Shown piece by piece: positions 1 through 12,595 of a stretch of 64,000 bases of DNA. Positions within the stretch are counted from its first letter, which is position 1, and every line of letters begins with the position of its first letter. Position numbers and translations under genes: made by a program. The notes under the pieces are model-generated. The model was not told the origin of the DNA. It did not search any database and saw only the letters and a list, made by a program, of their open reading frames with translations. Origin of the DNA: Blasia pusilla (Eukaryota; Marchantiophyta; Marchantiopsida; Blasiales); contig CM114272.1 of the NCBI GenBank assembly GCA_050084515.1, forward strand, positions 59,520,001-59,584,000, in the 5' to 3' direction.

Positions 1-1199
1 TCCATCCTATGTTGGAGTCTCCTTCTATAGACGTGGGATATAGATGTGGGAGTCTCCCTCTAAGATAGATACGGATAGGACATGGATTTAAATTGTGAAA
101 AAAATTTAAATTTATGTCATAACAAGATGTTTTTCACTTTTAAAGTGAGACCATAGAAAGAGTAGGCCGTCTCACCATCTCCCTAGTCTAGAATGGGAGA
201 ATAATGTATCATGTATATATGGGAACAAAGTGAGATAATCATAAATAATCATTACTATCATCCCTACTCTAGAATGGGAGAATAATATACTATATGGGGG
301 AACAAAATGAGATTAATCATAAAAAATCATGACTATTGCATGAATTGCAAAGGGTCCCATCTAAAGATCAAATCTAGATTCCTTTTTTTTAGCCTACACC
401 ATACTCCATTATATGGGGATCCTCATAAAGTTCATCTCATTCCACATAGTATTCTATGTGGAATTTCTCAAGTAGCTCAATTTGAACAAGCCTACCAAGA
501 ATGTAATAGATATTCCTAAAGTCAAAAATCTAAGTCATATCTCCTTCCACGTGACCCGCCAAACCCAATTGTACTCTCACTATCTTGGAAAATCCCAATT
601 GATTATGGAGAGGAAGTTAGTGGGGGTAAGAGGATAGATTAAGAATGAATTTAACCAAGGTTCCTAATATCATCCATGATCACCATCAAAGCCTCTACTC
701 GACAAGTTTTGAGACCAAATTTGGTCCCAAATTTTTTTATCTAGAGTGAAAGGGTATATTTGAGTAACTCGGGAAGATTCCAAGTATTGTTAGGTTGTTT
801 GGCACTTTTGTGGCACCCCTACTCCCCAACACTCCTTGAAGCCATATTCATGAACTTTCGAGCTCATAGCACCATTACAACTAATAAGGGAGTGAAGCCC
901 TAGGAACCTTTAGAGTAGGTATGTCCCCTCCGCCCAAAAAGCGATGGAAATTATAGTCAGTGTCATTAGAGGCACAAGGTATGTTTGAGTGTCCAAATAT
1001 TTCCTGAAATGTTGGGATTTTTTTGAAAAAAATTGTCAATATTCAAGATCATATGCTAAACCTCATGTTCTTCCAAAGAAGCATACAAAGTTCTTAAGCC
1101 CAAAGAAGCATTGCACTATCCGCTACACGAATATCCTCCTCATGTGAGTCCTGTCCAACAACTCTTCTCGTTAGTTAACACCATATGTGAATGTTGCCA
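1..1199. other. AT-rich stretch with no gene recognised
   Basis: Only short open frames occur here and none resembles a known family. The first 100 bases hold short imperfect repeats of a GTGGGA-type motif. Homology to element E1 fades somewhere near 1,200, so the distal end of E1 may lie inside this stretch. Confidence 0.4.
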
Positions 1200-1506
1200 A
1201 TGTAATCATTGTATAGTCACATGGGCGACTATCACTACACCTTGCAATCAATACCAGTAAATTGGCTGACCCGTCCATCACTTGATCGCCACTCGGGTTG
1301 ATAAGAAATAATCTCCTTCTAGAAATGAAGGATAAAACCAAGGGGGTCCAACAAAGTACTCCCTACCAACACATCATACGACTCCACTGGTGTCCTAATC
1401 ACTCAAGTACGCACCATTGCACTATCTCATTCATGGTCTCGCTTGAGTCTAACAACTAACTTTTGTCGAGTCATATACTATGTGGGTGACATGACCCCAT
1501 AAAGAT

Positions 1507-1809
1507 CTATATCTGAAAAGGACAAGGCTCAATATTGCCTTTCCGTAATCCCAACGCCAAACACGTTTCCTTCTCCAACATCAAGAGTTGTGCTCGGGAA
1601 TCCAGTAGGATGCATTGTGAGTGATACACTATACTTGTGGGACTAACCAAATGGAACACTACAACTTGGTTATCCAACAACACCACACCTAATGTCACAA
1701 TGGCTCCCTCTATTGATGGCCTAGTTGGCATATCTACCAACTTTGCAGTCGTAGCTTTCCATGATTGAGTTGGGAACGTCCTGAGCACATGCTCCGAGGG
1801 CAGATCCAC
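1507..1809 (-). pseudogene. E1 retroviral-type aspartic protease fragment
   Basis: A 100-codon open frame on the - strand corresponds to the protease part of gag-pol in E3 (34,238-34,579). The active-site block reads LLDSRAQLLML where the family has D-S-G-A, so the glycine next to the catalytic serine is replaced by arginine. Downstream, CLALGLRKGNIEPCPF matches E3 almost residue for residue. This enzyme would normally cleave the element's own polyprotein. The altered active site and lack of downstream pol make it a dead fragment. The frame continues for a short way below 1,507 in broken form. Confidence 0.7.
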
Positions 1810-2344
1810 TACCTAACTCCAAATGAGAGGCAATCACCTCTCCATGCTCACATAATGAAATGGCCAACCAAAACACCTTTGCCAGTCCAACTCCTATCGT
1901 GGCCAACTCCATGGCAGAAAACAATGGAGCTTGGCTCATCTTAGTGGCCATCTCCAACAATGTGGTCGACATCGGCTCCACCCAAGCTGTTGAGCCAGCA
2001 GAGAAGTTTTCTCTCGAGATCCTTGTGATGTTGACTCACTTGCCTCACTTGTGGGCACTATTGACGGTGTGTAAAGTGTTTCTGATAATGTAAACAACGA
2101 GGGACTACTGACCTGTGACCCATTGCTTCCCTCTATGGGTGTATCTTAAATCCATCTCTCAATGGCTTGTTTATTCTTGTAGAATCTTGAATGACCACCA
2201 CAACAACCGTTTCCTAAGCCTCACTGCACATAAAGGTCAACCTTGTATAATCCTCCTTTATATCTTGATATGACGTAGAGGCTAGAGCCATAGTAGCTAC
2301 TATCAGCTCTGTGTCTTTTATTGGCTACATCATTCTTATGGAAG

Positions 2345-2675
2345 CTAAAAATATCTAAATGTCTAGAATTTAGAATTAGTTTATGGTACACCATGAAAGT
2401 AATTTACCATAAATATAATTATAAATTATAGAAATCTAAATATTCTTTGATAGGCTTATGGTGTACCATAAATCTAATTCTAAATTCTAGGCATTTAATA
2501 TTTATAGATAGTCTTATAGTGTATTATAAATCTAATTCTAAATTCTAGACATTTAAATAATTCTAGATTTTCTTATAATATATCATAAATCTAATCGAGA
2601 CCTAAATTCTAGACATTTAAATATTTCTTGATAGGCTTATGGTATACCACAAATCTGATGCTATATTCTAGAAAT
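2345..2675. repeat. Minisatellite of about 60 bp inside E1
   Basis: About five degenerate head-to-tail copies of a 58-64 bp AT-rich unit. Each contains TAAATCTAATTCTAAATTCT or a close variant, then an ATTTAAATATT-type stretch and a CTTATGGTATACCA-type end. It lies between gag and protease of E1 and has no counterpart at the same place in E3, so it expanded after insertion or came in separately. Confidence 0.7.
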
Positions 2676-2949
2676 TATCCGTCAAATCCCATGAAAAATC
2701 TGTGGTCACTACTTGTTCTTCACTCATGTTAAGCTCAAATCGCTAAGATGACTTGAAGACCATCTTCAATATGGGCTTTGCCAAGTGAAGTAATATTACG
2801 TCTCACACTCTCCTCTGGAGCTTCTGGTCTAGTATACCATACCGATACTATATTGATTGCAGGTTAGTTACACTATATATGGCAATGATTAATTTTTGCA
2901 TGCGTGTGAATGCCTCTCTCAGACTCCCATGCAATTTCCCCTAAAAATC

Positions 2950-3429
2950 TTGTAGACTATTCAGCTTATGGGTCCGTATGCCATAATAGCTCCTCCCAAG
3001 CTGTTGAAAGAACTCTATTGTAGGATTGAAATTGGGTGGTGCTCTAGCACCCCAAATCTTTGGCACCTCACCATACTTACTACTATCATCTCTATCTAGT
3101 CCCATGGCTCATGGTGTATGTCTGTCCCTACTTACTATCCCATCATACGCCTCCCGATCACTAGTGGATACATATCCTAGAGTCCAATACATCTTGCAAG
3201 CATCGATGTCTATCAAGAGTAAAGATTAGAAATCCATGTAGTTATCCATTGGAGGGTCTTCAAAATGTTGGAAAAAACCCTTTTATGCTAAAAAAGGATT
3301 GAATCACATACAGGCTTGTATCTCCTAGAAGTCATACCATGTATTGGACTCATGAATTAAATCATCTAGATAAATTTTTCCTACCGCACTTGAGAAACGA
3401 CGTATGCCCTGGTGTCCCGTGTCATTCAT
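2950..3429 (-). pseudogene. E1 gag fragment
   Basis: The - strand from an ATG at 3,429-3,427 matches the start of E3 gag (33,190 onward). It shares the H-x-G-x-R-R-F-S start, the D-D-F/L-I segment and a stretch corresponding to E3's N-P-F-x-A-W-K-G. Gag forms the particle shell of the retroelement. The reading frame has in-frame stops and small insertions, so no intact product is expected. The + strand frame at 3,026-3,229 is only the antisense shadow of this region. Confidence 0.6.
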
Positions 3430-4583
3430 CCCCCTCCATGTGACATTGTCTTCGTCTACAATCTCTTTACGGGACCTACTCTCTAGTAACGACGTTCAAG
3501 CCGAGCATGGAAGTCCGAGTGGTTCCTCACTCAAAATCCCTCAATACCTCACTCCATTCCTTCTCACTCCACTATGACTGCTTGTACTATCCTGTTCTTC
3601 CAAACCTTGGAACAAAGCTATGATGGCAACATTGCCTCACACACTCAAGCACTCAGACTCATCAAGAGTATTCCTTACTCTTCACTAGCTTACTTACACT
3701 AATGCTAATCCCGTGATGACACACCCGGCCTTACGCACACTGAACACTTGGGCTCATACTAAGCCTTCCAACTAGCTGACCTAAGCTACTAACATTCTCT
3801 TGGGTCATACACGTGACTCCTACTCGGGAAACCACCCTATATCCACCAACATGCTACACATGCAAGGAGACTATATTCCTCACCATTGCTACATCCATCT
3901 AGCCAAAGCTCTACCCGATATCCAACACCCTCCATGACATGAGACAAATGTAGGAAAGGGACTCAAACATGTAACCTTAACACGTCCGCCATCAATCTAC
4001 TACACGATCAACATAAGCTACTCCATGTCGTACGGAAACCTCCACGGCATGACAATCTCCTCGAGTAGCACGTCAAAAATCCCATCAACAGATGTAGACT
4101 ACACGTTGGCATCGTTGTATTGCACTCCATCTCTAGCTCGGCGCAGATCATCCATCTCAATATTGGTCAGCACGGAACTAACATGTCAAACAACAAACTC
4201 TGTCCGACTTCTTAGAGGGCAGCAAAATCATCACCAATCACGTTCCACCGAGGTTTCACAAAGTCATCCTAACCTAGATACTTGTGAGCTACTTTGCACC
4301 CACTCAGTCAACCTCAAAATACGATTGCTAGCATAACCACATCCGATCTCTATCCGAGTCAGTCGATAAGAAGATAGTGCCTCTCGACCATATAAACAAC
4401 CCTTCCTTGGCTGGACTCTACTTAATCTCCATGATGCTACCCTGTCACGACTGCAAGGCACCCTATCCGTGGCTTCTCTCCTTCTTGGCTGCATGGTGCC
4501 CTTGGTACATTCTCCTACAGAACTCGATACCTAGTCTTCATCGCCCCCAATGTCCATCAGATCCCTTCTTGGTTTGTCTCTCG

Positions 4584-5219
4584 TGTCGTGCGCATACACA
4601 TCGCTACATGACATACATCGCTATCACCGAACACACACACAAACACGCACGATCCCATGCTAACTCATGGCATCCAAACAACGAGATAAGAAGTACTAAA
4701 ATATTTCCAATAAAGTAAGATCCAATCTCTCTCTACACCATCTCACACCATAGCTCTCAAAGGTGTGTACTCTCTCTCAAGTCAAATCAAACCCACTCTC
4801 CTAATGAGAGGCTTGGGTTACACTCATAAGGCAAGGGACCATAGCTCCGGCGCCTCATGCCAAGAGGTTCAACAAAGAGAGAATGAGCTTTCAAACTCTC
4901 TCTCCTTGAAGTATACCCCTCACCCAAGCTCTCTCCATGGTAACCTATTCTCCCAAGTTATCTCCTTGGCTTTTGACCTGATGTAGGAGGTCAAAGGCCA
5001 CTTCCCACAAATAGAAAGTTGATCATATACTCAAAATGATACTTATTTAAAATAGTAAATTCATCAATATGGCTCCAAATGAACCGAAACGAAGGGGAAA
5101 CCTGCTCGCTCAAGTTTTCCGAGGCCTCAACACGTCATCCTCAACCTACTGAGCCTGTCCTCCACTACTCACAAAGGCTCTCTACTAGATCTCACCGATC
5201 TATCCTAAAAGACGTGACA
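4584..5219 (-). repeat. LTR-like terminal repeat of E1
   Basis: On the - strand this begins TGTCACGTC at 5,219 and ends GCGCACGACA at 4,584, giving matching TGTC...GACA ends. Its first 500 bases are shared with the repeat at 21,712-22,209 next to E2. Its last 120 bases match the B repeat at the ends of E3 (for example 39,903-40,040) and the B-like sequence at 14,840-14,950. It directly adjoins the untranslated leader of E1 gag, as a 5' LTR should. Confidence 0.7.
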
Positions 5220-5425
5220 CTTGACACGCACCTCTATACGGCTGCATCCACTCTCCCTTCCTAGTCAACAATTTATGTTTGGCAGACTCTCGCTCCATCA
5301 CTGACTGTGCATATCTGCAATCTCAATGCTCAATCTTGCATGACAGTAAGCACACGTTCCTTTGCATGGATTGCCATATGAATTGTACCCTATCTTAATC
5401 TTAAGTATCCTATTTCACAATTTTC

Positions 5426-6730
5426 CTACTTTCTCTTGTAAAATCAGAGTAAAAATGACTCACTAGGCCTAAAATTCCACTCCTAAATATACATAGGCAT
5501 ATGAAGCCACATCCATCCTCCGCTATGGGGGAATCCAAAATCTACTACCGTAGTTCAAGCATACACACATGCAAGAGAGATGCTTCAAAGGCTAAACATA
5601 AGAAAGATAGCTTGGGAAAGCCATCTCTCCCTCTTTTATAGCCTTAGGAAGAAAAAAAAAAAAGGCTCTTCCCCAAAAAATAGCCATCCCACTAATAACC
5701 TACATGCATAGGCTAGCACGACTCACTAAGATCATCGTCATATTTTTGTTAGAGACAATATTTCGGACAAAACGGGACTTTTGCCAACCTCATCCAACAT
5801 CTCAAGACATAATTAAACGTGAACAACCCGCTCATCCTCTATATTGTCCACGCAATAGAAGTCTACATGTCGGCTAACTAAGATGTGACAAGAGATCTAA
5901 CTTTAGAGAAGATGGTGATCATTTCCATCCTCTCTAACATCTTCTAAAACTTTCGAGTCTCCCAAAATAGAATAGAAGAGTAGGAGTATTGAAAATATGC
6001 TCCCTATACTATTTTTAGAATGATTCCATTGGCAATATGCTCCCTATACTATGCAACTATCTCCCTTTTCAACTCACTTAACTTGTATCCATATATTACG
6101 TCTTCATTTCAATAGGTCTTCATTTCAATAGGTCTAGTCGTTAAGCACCTTTGGAACATATGAGAATGAATCTCTCATTCTCTCCATAAGCTTGGCTTTA
6201 AGAGCTTACATTTCAATAAACCTCCAACCACCTCATTTTCACTCCTTATAATTCGTAGATGCACATCAAGAAATGGATAGTATTCTTGCTCACTAGCTCC
6301 AAGTTATATTTGGCCAATCAACTTTGTTAAGCCAAAGCTTTTATATTTTGGGTTGTAAATCAATATTTCAACTCTCGCTCATGGTTGCACAAAAATGAAC
6401 AAGTCGGTTCCTAGGACGGATATGGATAGACAAGTCTAGATATGTCTACGAACATAGATTGGAAGAGATGGGGCCATACTTTTAGCTCATTGTAGAAGGA
6501 AGGACAAGGGCAGGTGAGGCAATAAGGCGGAGGGAATGGATGTGAGTGGAGGAATAAATAGGAAAGTGTAGAACATGGAGGCAAGTGGGGGGATTAAGGA
6601 AGAAGGGGAAGGTGGTGGCCATATCAACAAGTCCTTCACCAGGACACACATGTTGGTGGATAGGGACTTTGTCCACATGCAACCTTGCTCTTGCTATTGA
6701 GTCAAGGAATAAAGTGACCAATCTATCCTT
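5426..6730 (-). mobile_element. LTR-containing retroelement remnant E0a
   Basis: On the - strand, 5,720-5,426 matches the second half of the E3 LTR: the GGGGAAGAGCC stem, a TATA-like box, the AGATGGCTT stem, a GGATTCC block and the TTTTACAnGAGAAAG end. Further out, 6,730-6,478 matches 51,110-51,330 on the other strand of the window, in the same order relative to an LTR. E1's LTR starts right where this remnant fades (5,219). E1 may therefore have inserted into or next to an older relative. Confidence 0.55.
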
Positions 6731-7938
6731 GGAGTTGGATTCAATCCATCTTGTTCAATTCTCTCCTTCTATCCATAACAAAAATCTGCTTCCCAAAGTG
6801 TATTGTGGTAGGCCACATGCCAAAAAATTTCTCCCTATTCTCGAAGGATTTTTCAATAGTCTTAGCTATCCCTATCGCTTTCTTACAAAATTCTTGAACC
6901 CATCTTAGGTTCCCATCTATCTAAGTATTGTCATAAGATCGAGGTTTTATAAAAATCTAACATCATCCACCAACACATCAACTTATGTCAAATTTGGAGA
7001 AACGTAATGCCCAAATTTGCATTGCCTGATGTCGTTCCTATCATTCTTCCCAATATTAGTTGTCACGTGAGTTCCAATTTCATGGTCCTACTTTGCTCTC
7101 CGGTTTTCGACATGGTGCTTATGAGATCAATGCATATATTTCTAGTGTGTGTCCTCCTCTATTAGTTATAGGGCAGATGATATAACTCAAACCTATATAG
7201 GTATTCTTTCGATTGAATTTTATGGGTAGGCCAGTTTTATTCTATTTGCACACAACTCATGTCAACGGAGATTTGACGACAAGTTTTTGACTTTGACATA
7301 TCTCTTGGCGCATGTCATGCCCAATCAAAATAATCAAGATTTCTTATGGTTGGCTTTACAAAGGTTCTATGTACCCTTTCATCACATGGAATGAAGTTAC
7401 ATCCATGCAAATGTAGATTATTTTATGACTTGATTAAGTATTCAAATCATATGAAGATTTCACATAAATAGAATATGAAAGAAATTGAGAATTAATTGAA
7501 GGTTGGTTGGTCTTCCTATTCTTAAGACTTAGACACATATCCATAGATGGTCTACCTAGTTGAAAACTAGACACATAGATGGGACTTATAAGGAAGTACC
7601 TCTTTTTGTTGAATATTACCTCTTTCCATGAAACGGCCAAACTATGGTATTCCAGTTGGGGATTCAAATTAAAATGTAATAATATAAACATAAACACAAA
7701 ACTATAGTCTATACTATTTTATCTCTGACTAAAGTTAGCCGATAATGGTGATAAACAATGAAATAAGAAAGTACAATTTATTCTAAAAACAAACCTATAA
7801 AGGAAAACAAAACAATAAAGAAAATGACCCAACTTTACAAAAACTACGTGTGAGATTAATATATTACCAAATACACAAATAAGTTTAGGGTTAACAAGGT
7901 GAAGCCAAGTGGTCGATAACCAATCACTTCGGCCACCT
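6731..7938. other. AT-rich stretch, no gene recognised
   Basis: No frame in this 1.2-kb stretch resembles a known family, and no repeat linking it to the array or the retroelements was seen. Confidence 0.4.
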
Positions 7939-7989
7939 CTGATAATTATAGTAATAATTGTAGTAAGTGATAATTATAGTAATAATTTT
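7939..7989. repeat. Short direct repeat before unit 1
   Basis: The sequence TGATAATTATAGTAATAATT occurs twice in tandem, separated by GTAGTAAG. It lies directly before the point where homology between the array units starts. Confidence 0.7.
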
Positions 7990-8389
7990 AGTCAGGACTA
8001 CTAGATGGGCTCGATATTTTCGAGAGAACAGATTTAGGTTCCCATGCATAGCATGTCTCATCCCCATAAATCCTCAAGGTGTTCGCCGACAAAAGCCACC
8101 GTGGATCGTGGCTCTCGTAGACGTCAAAAGTTCCCGACAAACAGTGGAGGGACCAGCGTTTAGGGTAAAAGAGCAACCCGAATGACCGCAGGTGGACTGG
8201 TGGAGTCGCAGCCGACGTTTAAATACTTTATTCAAAGTCGGATGTTGCAGTGTCTCCTCGACTCCGTGTTCGGACTGGCGCATGTCAAAAGCTTGACCGA
8301 CGACTTTGTCGCTCGCTGCCCCGAGAGGGGATTGCGGCTAGATAGATAGGTCTTGTGCGCGTGCGCCTCTCTCTGGCTGAGCAGGGTGG

Positions 8390-8396
8390 TATAAGT
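8390..8396 (+). promoter_or_regulatory. TATA box of gene A1
   Basis: TATAAGT lies 311 bp before the A1 start codon. The box, its CTTGTGCGCGT upstream neighbour and the downstream TCTGAAGCG leader motif recur in A2 (23,614), A3 (42,574) and A4 (54,637). Confidence 0.6.
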
Positions 8397-8700
8397 GCAC
8401 GATCGCTATGCTCATGATTACCAGTCTGAAGCGAATGCAACTCGAACGCTCTCCTTCTCCAGATCTTCTCCAAGGCGGCTCAGAAGTCTAATCCGTAGTA
8501 TAACCCAGATCTCTTCGGGGTCAGTGTCCGCACAAGACAGCAACCTCAAGACTTCCTGTAGGTCTAGGACTTCGGTTTAATTCTTCATTTCGAGGTCTTC
8601 CCTACAACTTCGTGGGAGTGTTTTTTCAGTTTCGCGCGTGGATAACATTCTGCGTTAGCCTGTGTTCCATCTTTCGCGGCAAATTGATCTAAATTACCAG

Positions 8701-9262
8701 ATGGCTGACTACAATGACGTAAGTCGGTGTTCGTTGTTCGCTGTAGTCTCTGTGATGGTTCCCAGTGCTTTTCTATGACTGTTAAGTACCATTTCGTTCT
8801 ACACTATAACTGTGAGACCAACGCCAACGAGCACTGATTCATCACCCGCTTTCAATTTCGTCATCTCAGGTCTTTGGCAACGACGATTGTCCTCCTTGGC
8901 TCACTGCCTCTCAGGAAAGTGAATTCGACGGTGAAGCCATCAAAGCTGGCCAGCTATATCCAAAGTCATTGGGTTTTGGATTCTCGTCACGGCTGACTCC
9001 GGTAAGAGAAGTTGCAGAGCCCATTCGCATGTGGTGTTGATATTCACTTGGCTTCTTTCCCTGCATACTCAAATGCTCCTTTGGCATCCGGTCGACGCTA
9101 TAAATAGTTGCGTTTCTAGCTCTGGAATCGTACATATCTATGGGTGATCAGTAAAATATCGGCTCGCAAATTTCTGCCCGGTGCTGATGGGAAATATTGT
9201 TCTGGCAGATCGTGGTGAATGACGGAAACACAGCAACAGTGGCTGCCCTTCACCGTGGCTGA
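8701..9262 (+). CDS. A1: small three-exon gene of the A type (67 aa), family unknown
   Basis: Exons are 8,701-8,718 (MADYND), 8,870-9,001 and 9,209-9,262. Both introns are GT-AG (GTAAGT...CTCAG and GTAAGAG...GGCAG) and phase 0. Exon 2 encodes the core V-FGNDDCPPWLTASQESEF and ends at a Thr-Pro. Exon 3 encodes 17 residues ending H-R-G before TGA. Compared with A3 and A4, exon 2 is five codons shorter and exon 3 three codons shorter, so all length changes are whole codons, which supports coding. No signal peptide or membrane segment is visible, and the product is acidic in its first half. I do not recognise the family. The second cysteine seen in A2-A4 (F-S-C) is missing here. The ATG is chosen because it is conserved in all A copies. 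A longer leader exon cannot be excluded. Confidence 0.6.
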
Positions 9263-12100
9263 TCCCCATAGGCGAAAACATGGAGATTGAAAATGGACTC
9301 CGAGACCATGGCTGGTTGCTGCATATGACCCATAACTGGAAAGCCTTCTCATTCGACGAACAGGATCGAAATGCAGCACCATCCAGTTCCCTCCGTAGGA
9401 AGAGCATGGTCTCGCAAGGCATTGTTGACAAAGTGTGGATCAAGCTGCACTTTGAATCATGACGTGCACTTCTGCTTCACGAGATTTTGCACCAAGAAGA
9501 ACTCGGAGATTGTTGAGGATGATATGCGGCTCACGAAAAGACGTCTGCAGGAGTGGAATAGAACAATCAAATTCAATGGTTTTCCGGATATGAATGGCGC
9601 TGGCGCTAACTCTATTACCTGACCATGTTAGCGCCTCGAAGGAGTACATGCGTACATTATCGAATGGTGTTCTAGAGATTTCTGACCAAAGGAGTCACGG
9701 GAAGGCGTTCAATCGCGTTTCATGGAGATAATCCAGTGAAAGTAGTTTTCCTATCCTATTCTATATCCCTTGACGGCAGATGAGACGAGCGTCTTCATTG
9801 CTTACTGCCCAACCAGGCCTCTCAGAAGAAACCACGAAGATCCTGAACTGTTAATGCACACGTGTGGATGTTCATCGATCATGTACCGGAACTAGCTACT
9901 TGAAGCATACCAGAAACAATAGGTTTTCTCATCAGGAGGCCTTGCCATAGAAAATGGGACTGAGGCAGAGATGCTGATTCGAAGTTCACACGAGCTCAAC
10001 TTAGAATGACAGCCCGAGTGCATTGACTCTGGATCCGATATATTTTATTGGAAAGTTGATTCAAATTTAGCGGGTTCGGAGTGCAGAAACAAATAGAAAG
10101 ATGTCAAAGGACATGCAAAGGACCGCAAGAAGCTTTCTATTATCAACTGGCAACTATAGCTACACCTCATGTTAATAATACACGCTTCCATTCAAATTCC
10201 CTCGCTGATTTTGTCTAGCTTTTATGAGTGTTCGGGTAACCGACTTGAACGCTACCAAAAAACCAATTCAACTCCCACAACTCTCCTAAAACAAGTCAAC
10301 TCCCATAACTCTCCAGTGCCCGAAAAGCACTGGAGAAAACAAGCAAATAACTGAGAATACACACGAGGGCAATCAAAGAGCGTTTCTTTGTCAATGTTCC
10401 TTTCTGAGTGTACAAACATTCTTAATTTTAACTATTACTGTGTACATATCCCACATACGGAATGGCGAACTCTTTAAGTATGAATGTCAGGATTCAAACG
10501 ACGTCACATTTCTGAAGTTGCAGGCATTTGAAGAAAAGCAGATTGTGTCTCCTTTGAACTCGACTTCGAAGCGATATCATTGCAGTTCTATTGTATTTCT
10601 CACCAAAGAACATGTTCACGTTGTGTGAAGCTTAATTGAACTTGACCATGAGTTCTCCATCGTAGGTCAACCACTCCGTATATACTCGAGGAAATCTTTC
10701 GAGCTTTTAGTTTCGAGTGGTTGTGTAAGATTGAAGTCGAGTTTAATGTATCCTGGTTTACAGATTCCAAAACCGACCTTACGCTCTGGGATTCGAACTC
10801 GTGAGAAGTTGCAGTGAATCCATTCAAATTCCTCTCAACACTCTCCTCACGAGCTAAAGTGGTTGTGCTTACGTCTAGGACGTAGGGCTCCAACACCCAC
10901 ATGCTCTTCGTAATCACTTTGGTAGTCACAGTATGAAAGGAAGTTCTCATCGGGTTCATTGGTGGACGAGCTTCGCCCCTGGGAAGGAATTTCTTGTCGA
11001 TCTCATCGGTGTAAGAGCTTGGGCATCCGTAATGGATTTTCTCATTATGGCGTCTTTTGTAGTAGAGTTCAGCAGTAGGAAAAGGATCTCAAGGGAAATT
11101 TTCATTATTTCTACTCCACTAAAGAGAGCAGAGACCCCACAGCATCTCAAGTAAGTTTCTTCCTCTTCACTATGTTTTCTGGTCTTGGTAATCCGAGACG
11201 GTGTATGCATGCAAAGACGGCGTGCGTGATGAAAATCTGTCCACACAAGACATAAAGAGAACATGATGAACTCCTGACGACATAGTCTACGAAAACTGAG
11301 CGTGACGAATAGATCATGAACTTGTGTCGGAACGCTCGGAACCGAAGGATCGCGAATGATGAACCCATGTCTGCAGTTCACATGATGTACGCGGAGAGAA
11401 ATGAAGAACTGATATCAAAGCGTCATGGACAAAGAGAGCGCACGTGATGCATTATCGTCTCCACTGCATGCGTGGATAGACAACAGGGACTCAAGAAGCC
11501 CTCCATAGTGTGAGAATACAGAGCATTTATTGGTCCTCAAGAAGAGTGACGTACTAATTACTCTCTGCATGGTGCCCCCAAGACAGCACGAGTGCAAACT
11601 CCACTGTTTGTGGAATCATTCCCACAAACACAAAGTTCGATCTCTTCGGACTTTGTCTCCCTGTCACCAAATACGTATGATATCGAGGTGGTTGTGGAGA
11701 TTTCATTTAAAAAGAGAAAATTCTTACCACTTTGTCTTCTTAACAACCGTTAAAAAATAAAAAATAATAATGGTCTTTCCAAGAAATTCTTTTCTGATAC
11801 GGAGTGAATTAAGGCGAGAGTGTATTCCCTTCATTTATGTAACGCAGTTTAAACTTGCACTAGTATTTTATATCACGATCACACTTTTCCATTCGGAAGA
11901 TTACGTGTCCCAGAATATCCAGAATTCGCGCGTACACATGGCAATACGCGAAAGTAGTCATGGGTTGGTTTACGATTCACACAAGGAGAATCCTGGTCCA
12001 TTTGGTCAGAAGGACCAGTTCAACAACAGATTAGTCGTATCCGTATAGTGAGTAGCGGGTAAAGTTACCGAACTCTGTAGCCTCATAGATCACTTTTCCC
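9263..12100 (+). other. Conserved A-B spacer of U1
   Basis: This spacer repeats in U2-U4. It contains a TGTGTGAAGCTT block (10,620), a CACTCCGTATATA block (10,668), a remnant of the 45-48 bp minisatellite (about 10,990-11,150) and a GAGAGCGCACGTGATGCA block (11,436). Short frames occur but none is kept open in all four units. The hairpin CTCCAGTGC / GCACTGGAG lies at about 10,310-10,335. Confidence 0.55.
9280..9462 (+). CDS. Low-confidence frame downstream of A1
   Basis: A 60-codon frame begins 17 bases after the A1 stop. Its middle (S-L-R-R-K-S-M-V-S-Q-G-I-V) is conserved in the same place behind A2, A3 and A4, but small indels put the copies in different frames relative to their surroundings. 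It may be a further exon of an ancestral longer gene, or simply 3' untranslated sequence. There is no start-site or splice evidence. Confidence 0.2.
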   Translation: MEIENGLRDHGWLLHMTHNWKAFSFDEQDRNAAPSSSLRRKSMVSQGIVDKVWIKLHFES

Positions 12101-12232
12101 GTCCTTTCCACCCTAAACTATAACCCTCGCAAGTCTACGGTCGAAAGAGGAACTCGGAATTCCGCAGTAGACCGGAGCTGCTTACAGGATTCAGCCGCCA
12201 TCGTTTGAATCACTACGGCGAGCGCAGTTTTT

Positions 12233-12264
12233 CTTTGCGCGTCGGGGCCAGGCCTCGCGCAGAG
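12233..12264 (+). promoter_or_regulatory. Inverted repeat in the B1 promoter
   Basis: CTTTGCGCG (12,233-12,241) and CGCGCAGAG (12,256-12,264) form a near-perfect inverted repeat about 330 bp upstream of the B1 ATG. B2 (27,467-27,497) and B3 (47,941-47,971) carry the perfect form. TTTGCGCG resembles an E2F-type site, which is inference from the motif only. Confidence 0.45.
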
Positions 12265-12595
12265 AACTCGTGATCCGTGCTCTAGAGACGCAGCAGTCAG
12301 AGTTTGACGCCTTGGTGTCCTTGGCTGGTATTTGAGGCACTCATCCCTCTCCTGAAAGCTACCAGTCTGCAAAGCATCTCGAACGCCTCGCGTCCATATT
12401 TTCCAAATTGACCATTCGAACAAGACATCGACATTGTGCCTAGTGCAACTCAGCGAAGAGTTGAACAGCCGCATCTATAAGGCTTCCAATTCTTATTCCG
12501 AGCTGTGCATCTGATCTATTCTATTGGTGGCAGCGGTTGTTATCTCCAGGCCTTCGAATTTCCGCCTCTTCTTACGATCTCCACTTCGATAAGAA

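Larger units (their letters stand above)
1200..5219 (-). mobile_element. Decayed Ty3/gypsy-like LTR retrotransposon E1
   Basis: Read on the - strand, the order is an LTR-like repeat (5,219-4,584), an untranslated leader of about 1.15 kb, gag (from 3,429), a minisatellite, and aspartic protease (about 1,809-1,507), followed by a short stretch that matches the usual post-protease segment (Y-D-V-L-V-G). The leader, gag and protease all match the better preserved copy E3. No methyltransferase, reverse transcriptase or integrase can be found, so the element is truncated after the protease or its remainder has decayed. The distal boundary is uncertain. Confidence 0.75.

Noticed and set aside
3026-3229. 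67-codon + strand frame
   Set aside because: Antisense shadow of E1 gag; the same antisense frame occurs over E3 gag at 33,378-33,599 (-).
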